Notes under the pieces: model-generated
Seen by the model: the letters and a program-made list of their open reading frames with translations, nothing else
Databases searched by the model: none
Told to the model about the DNA's origin: nothing
Position numbers and translations under genes: made by a program
Assembly: GCF_002999335.1 (NCBI RefSeq)
Contig: NW_020312241.1
Span: 1-31,419, forward strand
Length of the DNA stretch: 31,419 bases
Direction: 5' to 3'
Source of the DNA: Cyclospora cayetanensis
Taxonomy: Eukaryota > Apicomplexa > Conoidasida > Eucoccidiorida > Eimeriidae
Shown here: positions 1-11,729 of the stretch, in pieces
How the letters are laid out: the number at the start of each line of letters is the position of its first letter
Numbering within the stretch: the first letter of the stretch is position 1

Positions 1-146
1 GGAGAAGGAGTAAAGACGAAGAGAAAGGGATGCGAGTAAAATAGAAGGGGACAAACACAAAAAGAGAGAGGAAGTCAAAGGGCGATGGTGGGGAGGAGAG
101 AGAAAGAGGAAGAAGAGAGAGAGAAGGAGAGAAAGAGAGAGAGAGA

Positions 147-204
<58 letters not shown>

Positions 205-538
205 GAGAGAGACAGACAGACAGACAGCGGGGGGACGTGCAGGGTGAAGTGTGTGTGTGTGAACTGTGATGGCATCCAAGAGAGAAAGATAGCGGGCAAT
301 TGAAGGAGTCTCAGGATGGAACAGAAGTATATATATATATTATACATATATAGACACACACACAGACAGATACACACACATAGACACATACAAAGACATA
401 CATACATACACACACATAGACACATACAAAGACACACATACACTCACATACAGCCACACACTCACATACAGCCACACACATAGACACAGACACACACATA
501 CACGAAAGCGCAGCTCATGGATGACGAGCGTTCTGCAC
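1..538 (-). repeat. Partial intron with GA and CA microsatellites
   Basis: Downstream of the AAG|GTGCAG donor at 538 the plus strand carries a (CA)n/(CATA)n-type tract (about 340-505) and a long (GA)n tract (about 95-225). On the coding strand these become TG-rich and CT-rich sequence, as expected inside an intron approaching an acceptor. The next exon, presumably toward the kinase domain, is off the left edge. Confidence 0.6.
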
Positions 539-3500
539 CTTTTTGAGAAGCTGGTTTGCCGTCTCTAGACGCATGTTGAGAGCGAGATTTTCGAGCAGCT
601 GCTGTTGCCAACAAAGGACTTGCTGATGATCTGCAGGAGAGGCAACCCCCCCTTCGACCTTCTCCACCTCCTGCTGCAAATTTTGCTGCTTCAGGAAAGT
701 CTCAATCCGCTTGTACTGAGACGTAAGGACGGCGCCAGGTGTCCATACACCGCACCGTTGCTGCTGCAGAGAAAGGCCTACAGCAGCAGCAGCCACAGGC
801 TGCTGCACACATTCAAGGGCTATCTTTGCTGCTGAGAGGAGCACTGAGCCTCTTGCATGCGCCTCTGCGGCAGGAGCTGTTTCTGTTCCTGACAAAGCGC
901 GATCGACAAGGAGGGCAGCCAGAGAGCACTGCGAAGAAACAGACAAGGGACGAGTGGAAGCCTTGATGCACGCACACCAAGAAGCTCTGCTGTTGTTGCT
1001 GCTGCTGTTGTTGCTGTGGAGCTCGTCTCTCTCATCGTTATCTACGAGAAGTCCAACACGTCTGCATATTAGCTGCAGATGCATCCAAAGCAGAAAGACG
1101 ACAGCATAGCACAGCGCAACACAGCAGCAGCAAGAACGACATAAGGCAAGCAGTCGATTGTGGAGCAGACTGTGCGGCAAAAAGCGCATGCATTGATGCA
1201 TACATTTATGTATTGTGTATTTACGCATTTATGCATGCATATATATATGCATTTGTGCATGTAGTTATTGATGCATTTATGCGCGAACAGCCTGCCTCCA
1301 CACACATGCTCATGCAGCAGCACCCAACACACAACCGCATCAACGAGGCAGACTCACCTCGAGATCGGCGAAGATATGAAGGTGAGAAAGGTGTGTGGCA
1401 GCTCGTTCTGCTGAATCTTTGAGTGCCGCAGTCAAAGGACGCAAGCATTCCACCGTTGCTTCATGTAGGTTTCTGCCTACCAACATACAGGCACACTCCT
1501 GCAGCCGTTCTTCGTGCTGCTCCTCTTGCTGTGTATTGCGCTCGAGCTGCTGCTGCACAATTCTTCGCACAAGAAGGAGCAAGCGAGAATGCTGCAGCAG
1601 AAAGCGAGATTCTGTCGAGTCGGACTGCGGGAGCATGGCCAGACTGAGCTCGCTAGAGGCTGCCCCCTCAGCTGCCGTCGCCGAGGAAGCAGCAGCAGCT
1701 GCTGCTGCTTTCGATGCAGAGTGCAGCAACGGCGGCAAGGCTTCCCACTTGCTCAAACTGCAGCACGCTGCTGCAGCTTCTGCCCACAAGGCACGCTGCT
1801 GGTGCAAGTCGAAGACACCTACCGCTGTCACTGGCCCCTCTGCTTCCAAAACGGCAGCATGATTTCCAGCAGCTGTACCGTTATTAGCTCGGCGATCGCC
1901 ACCACTATTGGTAGCTCGGCGATCGCCACTACTATCGCTAGCTCGGCGATCGCCGTTATTATTAGCACGCGCTGCAGCAGTACTATTATTATGAGCACGA
2001 GCAGCAGCAGCTGCCGCTGCAGCTGCTGCCTCCATGAGAGCGACGGAGAGTCTCTGCTGCTCTTGACGCTGCTGCCATGGCCAAGCGCCTCCTGCGGAGG
2101 CAGCGGCGCGACACAGGGAGAGTCTGTACTGCTGAATGAGCTGCTGCAGAGTGGCGTTCTGGAGTTGCTGCTCGAGGAGAAAGCGTCTTGGCAGCGGAAA
2201 GGGCAGCAGCAGCAGCAGCTCCTGAAGCTGCTGCTGCTGCAGGTGTCTCTGCACCGCTTGCCAGTCCGGCCATACTGCAATGCCCCCTCCACTTTTCCTC
2301 AGACAGCGGAAAAAGCCACACCAAATGGCAGCTGCTGCATCTCCTGCAGCGCATGCAGCTTCCGCGGCTGCTGCTGCAGCTGCCTGAATCTCTGGGGAAG
2401 ATGTGGGCGCAGACAGTGCTGCCAAGGCGCTGCTGCAGAAGGCAAGCAAGACGCTGCAGCCTGCGCTGAGGCTGCTGCTGTTGCAGCTGCTGTCTGTGCT
2501 GCTGCCTGTGCTGCTGTTGGGCATTTTCAGCAGGCTGAAGAGGCACACGAAGGGCAGAGTGCGAGGCAGAGAGCGGCGTTCGTCACAAGGCTGCAGAGAC
2601 GCCTGCGATCGTAAAGGGACGAAATTCGCACTCAGCGCGTTCCAGAAAAAGTGCAGCAACCTGCAGCGTTTTTCGCAGCCTCACCTTCTCGAATACGCAG
2701 CAGCTGCACGTCGCCATTTGCCACGGAGCTCAAGCGCAAAGCCTTCGATGTGGGCTCTCTGCTGCTGCCTGTGCTGCTGCTGCTGCAATCGCACAAGCAC
2801 CCCACTCTGCTGCGTTTGTTGCAGTGCCTGCTGCTCCTGCTGCTGCTCCTGTTCTTCCGCCGGTTTAGGTGTCGCGACGATTTCAGTGGCTGCAGCAGGC
2901 AACAACAAGCCCTTTCTGCTGCTGCTGCTGCTACTGCTGCTGCTGCTACTGCTGCTGCTGCTACTGCTGCTGCTGCTGCATTTTTGCAGTCCGTCGACAC
3001 CGCTACATTCAGCAGCAGCCAAAAGTAGGTCCCATGCCTTCAGTCCCCTATACGACTGCAGCAGCAGCGGCAGCACTGCCACACCGCAGCGCGATGCGCT
3101 CTTCTCTGCAACATCGCAAACGACAGTTCAAGGGAGGCGGCAGAGGAAGGCAGCAGCACGCATCGTGTGTAAATGCGGATGCTCTCACAGGGAGCAGCAG
3201 AAGTAGAAACAGAAGCAGCAGAAGTAGAAACAGAAGCAGAAGTAGAAACAGAAGCAGAAGTAGAAACAGAAACAGCAGAAGTAGAAACAGAAGCAGCAGA
3301 AGTAGAAACAGAAGCAGAAGTAGAAACAGAAACAGCAGAAGTAGAAACAGAAGCAGCAGAAGTAGAAACAGAAGCAGCAGAAGTAGAAACAGAAGCAGAA
3401 GTAGAAACAGAAGCAGCAGAAGTAGAAACAGAAGCAGCAGAAGTAGAAACAGAAGCAGCAGAACCATTTACACCGCAAGCCCTCCTTCTCCTCCTTTCCC

Positions 3501-5319
3501 CCCCTCCCGTTCGCCTCCCTGTCGCGCCTACCTGATGCATGCGTTTCCTTTGCGACAACGTGCCCAAGCCAGAGCCGCTGCTGCAGCTCTTTGAGAGGCA
3601 GCAAATCCTTTGTCATGTGCATTTCGAGGAGGCAGAGAGCTCTGTAGCCGAACAAGCGAACGCAGTCTGCAGCGGCAGCATGTGGAGGAAGCCTCGGGAG
3701 CAAAGCTTTCTCGAGCTCGCCAAAAGCACGGCACAGCAGCATCACTTTGCTGCATTCAAACAACTACCACCTCTTGCCGAGGCAGCAGAGATCGAGAGCA
3801 GCGCAAAGGCAACGCTACGAAAAACTTTTACCACCAACACCGCATGCACCTGCAGCAGTTGCACGCCACCATCAGCACCAACATGGCGGAAAAGGCTGCA
3901 AGCAACAGCAGCTGTTTAGCAGCCATTGCAACATTCTCAAAAAAGCAGCCACAGACCTCGCGTATGCGCCGCAAGAAAGTGCTGCTCGAGACAGCAGCAG
4001 CGGATCGAGAGCTTCCAGTGCACTCTTCACGGCGAGCAGTTGGTGCTGCAGCAACTTCTGCTGCTGCTGAAGCTGCTGCTGCGTTGCAGCAGCAGTGGGC
4101 TGCTGCAACGGACTTGAGCCGCTGGCAGTGATGGCTGTTGCCGTAGGCGTCGCTCTACTCGGCTGTGGAGGAGGAAGCGTAGCGTGCTGTTGCTGCTGCT
4201 GTTGCTGCAGCTGCTGCTGCCGCTGCAGCAGCAGCGGCAGTTGGTGCTCCTCCATTAGACGCCTCCAGCGTGTCAGCTTCTGCAGCAGAGAGAAAATAGC
4301 CTGGAAAAGGCAGCAGCAGCAGCAGCAGCAGCAAACGGCGTTGAATGCTCTCTCAGGAAGAACGGCTAAACGCCAGCCAGCGCTGCGATGACTGGCAGGC
4401 GGGGAGAAGGGAAAGGAGCGTTTCGGCAGCATGAAACAAAGAAAAAAAGCAACAAACAGAGTCTTTCCGACGAACCTGTATGGTAGTAGAGGCGCTATCT
4501 GCCTTACCCCCCTTCTGCTGCTCCTGCTTCCCCTCAAGACTCTCTCCTGATGACGCCTTCCATGGATGGGTTGGATACTGCGTGCTATTGTTGCTGCTGC
4601 TGTAAGCCTTCTGCAACTCGGTAGAAACAAGCTGCAGCAGTCGTTGGCTAAGAAGGGCACCTGCCTGCAGCAGCAGCAGCAACAACACAAACAACCGCAG
4701 CAGCACTGGCAGCAGCAGTGTCAGTGTCAGCTCTCACGCGATATAATCGCAAGAAAAAGGTCCCCTGTATAGCGCAGCGAAGCTTCCTGCATTCTTGACA
4801 CCACTTGAAAAAGCAGCAGCAGCAGCAGCCACAAGTCCACCCAAAGCAACAACACCAAAACAAGCGTAGTAGGAGGAGTACTAGTAGTAATTGCAGCATT
4901 GAATCAGCATTTAAACCATCCACCAGCATACCTGCTGCGGCGAGTTCAGTCTTGACGACAGAAAAGCCTCAACCAGATGCGGCAGCAAGAACGATAGGCA
5001 GAACGGCAAGTGCAGCATCGCCAAATCGCATGCACGGAAGATGCTGATGCGAATGCTGCTGCTGCTGCTCAACCTTCCCTTTTCTTGTTGCTCATGTGGC
5101 TGTTGCTGCTGCTGTTGCTGCTGCTGTTGCTTCTCAAGGGATGTCAGAAGCCACTGTACAAACAGCTGTAGGGGGGAGGTGCCTGTTGCGCCTAATGCGG
5201 CGTTGTTGCTCTCTGTATCGTTTTTGCCTTCTGTCACGGATGTTGCTGGAAGATCTCCAGGCGCTTTGCGCTTTCTCCCTCGAACAGCTTCCCTGCTGCT
5301 GCTGCTCTGCGTCTTGGCA

Positions 5320-5356
<37 letters not shown>

Positions 5357-5503
5357 GGCCAGTCCAGTGTCTGTACGCGCTGCTTGCGTAAGGCAGCAGC
5401 GCCACGCGCACTGGAGGGTCAAACAGCTGCTGCCATAAGAGGCAGCGAAACGCATCTCCAGCAAAAGGATGGTCGCAGCTACTGACTTCATGCTGCTCCT
5501 GTG

Positions 5504-5553
<50 letters not shown>

Positions 5554-8500
5554 CGCAGGAATGCCCTATAAATGCGGGGGAAGACTTCTGCAGCACGACC
5601 TGTGGAAGCCGTAGGTGTATATACAGCAACTGCACACATTTGCTGCTCTTTTTGTCTTGCCCAAGGGTGACAATGCGTGAAATGAATGCCACGAGAGAAG
5701 CATCCCTTCCCCCTCTATAGAGCACCCCACGAGCTGCTGCCGAGCATTGGGAGAAAAAGCGATGGCAGCCGCGCATGCATTTTACCGATCCGCTTTGGGG
5801 TAGATGAAGCAGCACTGCGCAGAGCGACCCTAAGAAATTCTCCTGTTGGAGGAGGGAAACACACACCTGGCACTGAGTTTACATGCAATCCCAGAACGGT
5901 AAGCAACTCTTGCGCCGTCCTCTCAGCAGTTGAGATGTGCAGATTCGAGAGCAGCACCTCCTGCAGCAGTGTCACGCCGAGCATTCCGTCGGCTGCGATT
6001 TGCCATCTGCCACTGCTGCCACTGCTGCTGCTGCTGCTGCCACTCCTGCTGCTGCTGCTGCTGCTTCCACGCAGGGACCGCGTGTTGTTGTTGCTGCAGT
6101 TACCTTCGCTTTTCTGTTGTTGTTGCTGCTGGCTGCCAGAGGTGGCAGATGGTGGGCGTTTCAGCAGCAGATCTGCAACGGCAGATGACACAGGCATCAG
6201 TCTGCTGCTGCTGCTGCTGCCTCTGCTGAGACTCCCTAGAAATCCCAGTACTTGAGAGCAGCAAAGCGGCAGAGGGTCGATGGAATGCATGAACTCGACG
6301 ATGACACCCTGCAAACTTGACACCAGAGCGTCCAGCAGCTGCTGCAGCTGAAGCTGCTCTTGGTGCTGCTGCTGCTGCTGTTGCTCCAGCAGCAGCAGCT
6401 GCTGCTGCTGCTGCAGCAGCAGCGGCACGCTGTAGGTGCGCCCCAACTGCAGCAGACAGCGCGCTGCAGCGAATCGCGTTGCATAGGGAAAACTGTGACT
6501 GAGAAATACCCCCAACGTGCAGCAGCGCAGCAGCAGCAGTGGCATCTGCCGCTGTGCCTCCAGATATTCGCTGCGTTGCAGCTGCAGCTGACGCGCGAGT
6601 TCTTCCATCTGAGACTTCGATGCGCCTCCCCAGGAGCTGCTCGCGCTGCTGCTGCTGATGGCTTGCAGCTTCTCGAAGAGAAAGGCAGGCAGTAAGCAAT
6701 GATACTGCAACAGCCGCAAAAGTAGCCCGCTACGAGGCTGCTGCGATCCCAGACTACTTGTACTGCCCCCGCTGCGCCTTCCACCATCGCTGATGCTGCT
6801 GCTGCTCGCGTTGCTGCCACTTTGCTGCGTGGAGGCAGCAGCAGCTGCTGCTGCTGAAGGGTCGCTAGGCAGAAGCTGCTGAACGGGTGTCAGGACTGGG
6901 GTGCATGCGAAAGCAGCGCACAGCAGCGGCAGCTGCTGCTCGTCTGCCGCTGCAGCCTCTTGCGCTTTCGATAGCAGCAACAGCAGCAAACGCCACAGTT
7001 CGCTGCAAACTGCATGCGCCTCTGCGCAGCTGCTGCAGCTGCAGTCTGCAGAAACAAGGTCGTCTTTCCTGCTGCAGGGGTGTGCTTTGCCCCCACCACA
7101 GCGACGCAGTTGCTGCTTCGCTTGCTGCAAAAACTGCTGCATCTGCTGAAGCACAAACGGCAGAAACTGCAGCAACGAAAAGGCGGAAAAAGCGGAAACG
7201 CAGCTGGAAAGACACTGCAAAACGCTAACTGAAAAACGCGTCGCTTCACGGCAGCAGTCCAGGAAGCCCAAGAGCTGTCGATACACACAAACACACACAA
7301 ACAAACACACCCATATATACATATATACATATATATATACATACATATATTTATTGATGTGGCAGCGTTGGCTGCAAGAATGCAGCTAGGCGAAAGACAG
7401 ACAAAGCGGAAAAATCGGTTCAGGCAGCAGCAAGAGCAAGAGGAGCAGAAGGCATGTTGCATTCGCCATTGCCTCCCAGTAGGCAGTAGACTAGGCTTCT
7501 GGTGCAGCCTCAGCGCGACTAGCAACACCGACTTTAGCGGCTCTTGTCTCAACAAGCTCGCTGCTCGTGACATCCAGCAACAGTTTGAGCGTGCGTGTGG
7601 CCATAATACTTGCTGCAACTCGTCTTTCAGCATCATTCTCTCGATGCTGCTGTTGACGAGAAGCCTCTCGCAGAAGCAGCGGAAGTGATCCGGGAGGCGC
7701 AAAGAGACGCAAAAAGCTGCGGCGATAAAGCAGTGCTGCAGCAGCAGAACTGCTGCTGCTGCTGCTACTGCTACTGCTGCTGGGAGTTACGAGGCACAGC
7801 CGCAGCAGCTCTACAACCTGGCAAATTACGCATGCAACACGCCACATGTGACAGTTGAAACAACAGAACGCCATGCGTTCGCGAGACACGTCGAGAACGA
7901 AGGAAAGAAAGAAAGAAAGAGAGGGAGAGAGGGAGAGAGAGAAAGAGACGGAGGAGAGAGAGAGAGAGCGAAAAAGCTTGAAAAAGAGAAAAGGGAAAGA
8001 AAAAGAGAGCGAAAAGAAGAGGATGTGTGAAGGGGAGGGGGGGATGGCAAAGCACAGCAGCGCTGTTTACATCTTCTGCATGCAACGAGCACCTCTTGCA
8101 GTGTTGCAGGCTGTGAATTTTGCCTCCTGCCATACCTGCAACATTTGTTGCTGCACCACATCTGAAAGACTGACGGCTGCAGCAGCTGCAGCTGGTGCTG
8201 ATGGCGATGGATCTTTGTAGAAGATGTTGACGGCTCTGCAGCATCAGAAGAGGCAGCGAATGAGGCAACGGCATGTCAACCCCCCCTTTAAGGACTGCCA
8301 GTTCAGTATGGCAGCTAAATGGCAGAAATTCGCTTTGCATGTGCAGCTCTAGAGAAATCCGCTGCAAGTGCTGAACCTCTAAAGATACTCCAACACACAT
8401 ACACACATACATACATAGGCAGCAAGCACGACATCTGCTGTGACACCTCTCTGTTGCAGCCCACCTCTGAAGGATATTCATGCATTGCAACAGCTGCTGC

Positions 8501-11500
8501 TGACCACCTTCTTGATCCTGACTCGAATCTGCAGCAGTGCAAAGCGTGGCAGCAGCAACAAAGCCGCAGACAGCAGCGCATGAGACTGTCAGCAGCACCA
8601 GCACCAGCACCAGCAGCAGCAGCAGCACCAGCCGCGGGATGCTGCAACAGAGTCACAGCAGGCTATCTGATGAAGCTGCAAATGCAGTCTTTAAATTGCA
8701 GCTGACTACGATTGTGTCTGCCATTGCGAATCCTGCTGCGCCTAGCGCTACTGCTAATCTTGCTACTGATCGTGCTGCTGATCCTGCTGCCGCTGCTGCT
8801 ACTAATCTTGCTACTACTGCTGCTACTGCTGCTACTAATCTTGCTACTACTGCTGCTACTGCTGCTACTAATCTTGCTACTACTGCTGCTGCTGCTACTA
8901 CGAATCTTGCTACTTCTGCTGCTGCTAATCCTGCTGCTGCTACTGATCCTGCTACTGCTGCTGCTGCTGCTAATCCTGCTACTGATGCTGCTACCAATCC
9001 TGCTACTGCTCCTCCTCCTGCTAATGCTGCTGCTCCTATTACTAAGCCTGCTGCTGCTCTCTCTCTCCTTCTTACTGGATGCGAAATGATGCGCGCAACG
9101 AAGAATCACAAAGAGAAGCAGCTGTTGCTGATGCTTGCCGAGAGACGGCGGAGTAGTGCTCTCCCTATGCGATTCTGCAGAGCGTCCTCGGCTGTCGCAG
9201 CTGCTGTCGCTAACGCCACATGTAGGAAAGCTGCTGCTCGAGACTTCAGTAATTCCCTTGCCGCTGTTTTCGGCGCTGCTGGTCGTCTGCTGCGTTTGCA
9301 GCAGTCGGAAAATCAACTGAACAGCCTCTTCAGTTGGTGGCAACACCAGCAGCAGCTGCTGCAACAAACCGTCCAAAGGCGTCGCTTGCTGCAGCAAGCT
9401 GATACCAGCTGCATGCGCAGCAACAGACAGCGCAGATCCATGTCAAAGCTTCGGAAAAAGCGGATAGAAGAGGCAGCCGACAGTTCGGATCGACTAAGCC
9501 GTCAGAAGCTGCTGCCACGGCAGCAACAGAGCAGGAGCAAGAGCAAGAGCACGAGCAGCGTAAGAGGAATAACAGAAGCGTAGAGAGTAAGATCAGTGCA
9601 AGAGTAACAGCAGCGTAGAGAGTAAGATCAGTGCAAGAGTAACAGCAGCGTAGAGAGTAAGATCAGTGCAAGAGTAGCAGCAGCCTAGAGAGTAAGAATA
9701 GTGCAAGAGTAACAGCAGCGTAGAGAGTAAGATCAGTGCAAGAGTAGCAGCAGCCTAGAGAGTAAGAATAGTGCAAGAGTAACAGCAGCGTAGAGAGTAA
9801 GAATGGTGCAAGAGTAGCAGCAGCATAGAGAGTAAGAATGGTGCAAGAGTAGCAGCAGCCTAGAGAGTAAGAATAGTGCAAGAGTAGCAGCAGCCTAGAG
9901 AGTAAGATCAGTGCAAGAGTAACAACAGTGTAGCAAGAGTAACAACAGTGTAGCAAGAGTAACAACAGAGTAGCCAGAGTAACAACAGTGTAGCAAGAGT
10001 AACAACAGTGTAGCAAGAGTAACAACAGTGTAGCAAGAGTAACAACAGTGTAGCAAGAGTAACAACAGTGTAGCAAGAGTAACAACAGAGCAGCAAGAGT
10101 AACAACAGTGTAGCAAGAGTAACAACAGTGTAGCAAGAGTAACAACAGTGTAGCAAGAGTAACAACAGTGTAGCAAGAGTAACAACATAAGAGCAACAGA
10201 GCAGCAGTAGAGTACCGAAAGAAAGGCATGTAACTTACGGGGAAGTGATGTATCGGCTTTCCAGCCCACGACTGCGAAGCGAAAGGGCAGCAGCAGGCTT
10301 GGGAGTAGCTGTGCCTCTGTGACAGCTTCTTTAGCAGCAGCAGCTGTCAGTGGGTGTGCTTGCTGTTTGTTGTTGCGCAGGAGCTGCCTCCGTGCCTGGT
10401 GCTGCAGCTCTCCAGAAATGAGGAGGTAGAGACGCTCTCCCAGCAGCAGAATCAAGAGACTTCGATGCGTCAGTCTCGCTGCGTCTCTTCTCTTGAGGCT
10501 GCGGCTGTTTTTGAGGGTGCTGCTGAGACTTCCGAAACTGCTGCTGCTGCTGCTGCTGCTTCTCCAGAAGAGACTGAAGAGACTGTCGAGGCAGCATCCC
10601 CCGCCGCATGCATGGCCTATTGCTGCAGCTGCAGAGACACCCCAGCACTGCAGCAGCAGCGTCAGCTGCTGCAGCCGCTGCGTGAGCGCAGCCGTTCCTC
10701 CGACGCTGAAGCCTACGAAGCCACACCCGCCTCTGCCTTCGTCGTCTCGTGCTGCTGCTGCTGCTGCTGCTGCCGTGTGCAGACGGCGAAGAAGAAAGCG
10801 CAGCGAGAAGGCAGCAAATCCCTCCGCTGCTAACCACGCTGCTGCCACGCCAGTGAGTTCAACGTGAATCGCGATCGCGCTGAAAGACATGAGGGGCAGT
10901 GCGGAACGCTCCTCGTGCGCATGAGGCTTCACTAACTCAACAGCCTGCTGCAGCGAGGGGCAGTGCAGACAGCAGCTTTCTACTGCCAGCTGCCGCATGC
11001 CCCTTTGCAGCAGCACGGAAGCAGCCAGCGAGCGCTGCAGTCGAGCGGCGGAAAGCAGCAGAGACTCCAAGTCACAGCAGCGCAGCAACAGCCGTCCGCT
11101 GTCTCCCTCAAAGGCTTTGCTCTTCGCGGAGGCAAGAAGGGCAGCCATTGAACTCTTCCCCTCCGCCGCTGCTGCCGCGAGAGCGCCTGCCGCCGCTGCT
11201 GCTTCCCCCGCAGCTGCATGCAGATGCGGCTGCAGCAAGAGACGCATGCGCGGCTGGGCATAGAGCCACACGAAGTCTGGATCCACAGCGGAAGCGAAAA
11301 AGCTGCTGTCGCTGCCGTCGCCTCCAGCTAAGGCTTCGGAAGGCGCACCTTGAGCATCTACACTTGTAGTGGTCGCTGCAGCAGCAGCAGCAGCTGCTGC
11401 TGCTGCTGCAGTGAACACCAGCGGCGGCACCAACAAGCACAAGCGCAGCAGCTGCAACAAGCTCCCGGGAGGAGCTGCTGCTGCAGCTGCCGCCTCCTCT

Positions 11501-11695
11501 TCCTTGAGGCGATGCAGCACCTCCTGCTGCGCTGGATTCTGCTGCTGCACGAGCTGATCGGAGACAGGAGGCAGCAGCCGCAGCAGCAGCGCTGGCGAAT
11601 GCAGCAGCAGCAGCAGGAGACTCTTGGATGCCTCCTGCGCTGCTGCTGACATTTCGAAGGGCCTGAGAACTGCATCCATACGGCTGCCCGTTGTA

Positions 11696-11729
<34 letters not shown>

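Larger units (their letters stand above)
539..4300 (-). other. FAT-domain exons of the PIKK-like protein
   Basis: Blocks appear in the order expected for a PIKK. First comes AIFSLLQKLTRW (about 4265-4300), the helix that precedes FAT in ATR-type kinases. Next is RAALSCGAYARSVAAF (about 3940-3995), matching the family's 'A-x-C-x-AYARAL' helix. Then come GKWRRAAAAYSR (about 2685-2730), like the family's 'gxWxxAlxxYe' helix, and WAEAAAACCSLSKWEAL (about 1735-1790), like 'L+..aaW+...Wd.l'. Finally LRPLTAALKDSAERAA leads to a conserved-looking end at HIFADLE (1358-1440). The exon 1072-539 ends in a helix (LALNMRLETANQLLKK) matching the later 'W..lA.laR..g...A...L' repeats. These matches are from memory of the family, not from an alignment. 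Poly-Ser (about 2925-2980), poly-Ala and an Asn/Arg repeat interrupt the domain. Confidence 0.7.
7533..9408 (-). other. Four small exons of the HEAT region (9408-9076, 8528-8465, 8235-8136, 7817-7533)
   Basis: These exons were found by phase. 9408-9076 (phase 1 to 1) carries ISLLQQATPLDGLLQQLLL and EEAVQLIFRLLQ. 8528-8465 (1 to 2) carries QQQLLQCMNILQR. 8235-8136 (2 to 0) carries AVNIFYKDPSPSAP and SLSDVVQQQMLQ. 7817-7533 (0 to 0) begins VVELLRLCLVTP and then a poly-Ser/Ala run. The reconstructed chain is continuous helical sequence, which is good evidence for real exons although three are under 300 bases. A longer open frame across 8136-8378 in another phase is a shadow. The donor at 7532 (GTCGGT) is weak and could shift by a few codons. 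Confidence 0.6.

Noticed and set aside
1514..2614. 366-codon plus-strand frame rich in Cys/Ser/Leu
   Set aside because: It is the antisense shadow of the FAT-region exon 2534-1358, caused by CAG/CTG runs open in all frames.
2869..3594. Plus-strand SR-like (Ser-Arg-Asn) protein frame
   Set aside because: It is produced by the 18/21-bp repeat in a minus-strand intron; the flanking minus-strand exons splice cleanly around it.
5855..5895. 40-base mini-intron (GTAAAC...CAG)
   Set aside because: The frame reads through it and keeps phase with the donor at 5785; 40 bases is also shorter than any other intron here.
8136..8378. Single 243-base exon in a different phase
   Set aside because: Its phase does not fit the next exon, whereas 8528-8465 plus 8235-8136 fit on both sides and read as helical sequence.
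8537..9583. 348-codon plus-strand frame rich in Ala/Thr/Asn
   Set aside because: It runs through the 33-bp intronic array and is antisense to three phase-consistent exons.
9581..10190. CRISPR-like array
   Set aside because: Units are contiguous tandem repeats with no unique spacers, in a eukaryotic intron.
9895..10229. Leu/Cys/Tyr-rich membrane-protein-like frame on the minus strand
   Set aside because: It is translation of the 20-bp tandem repeat downstream of a canonical GTAAGT donor at 10238.
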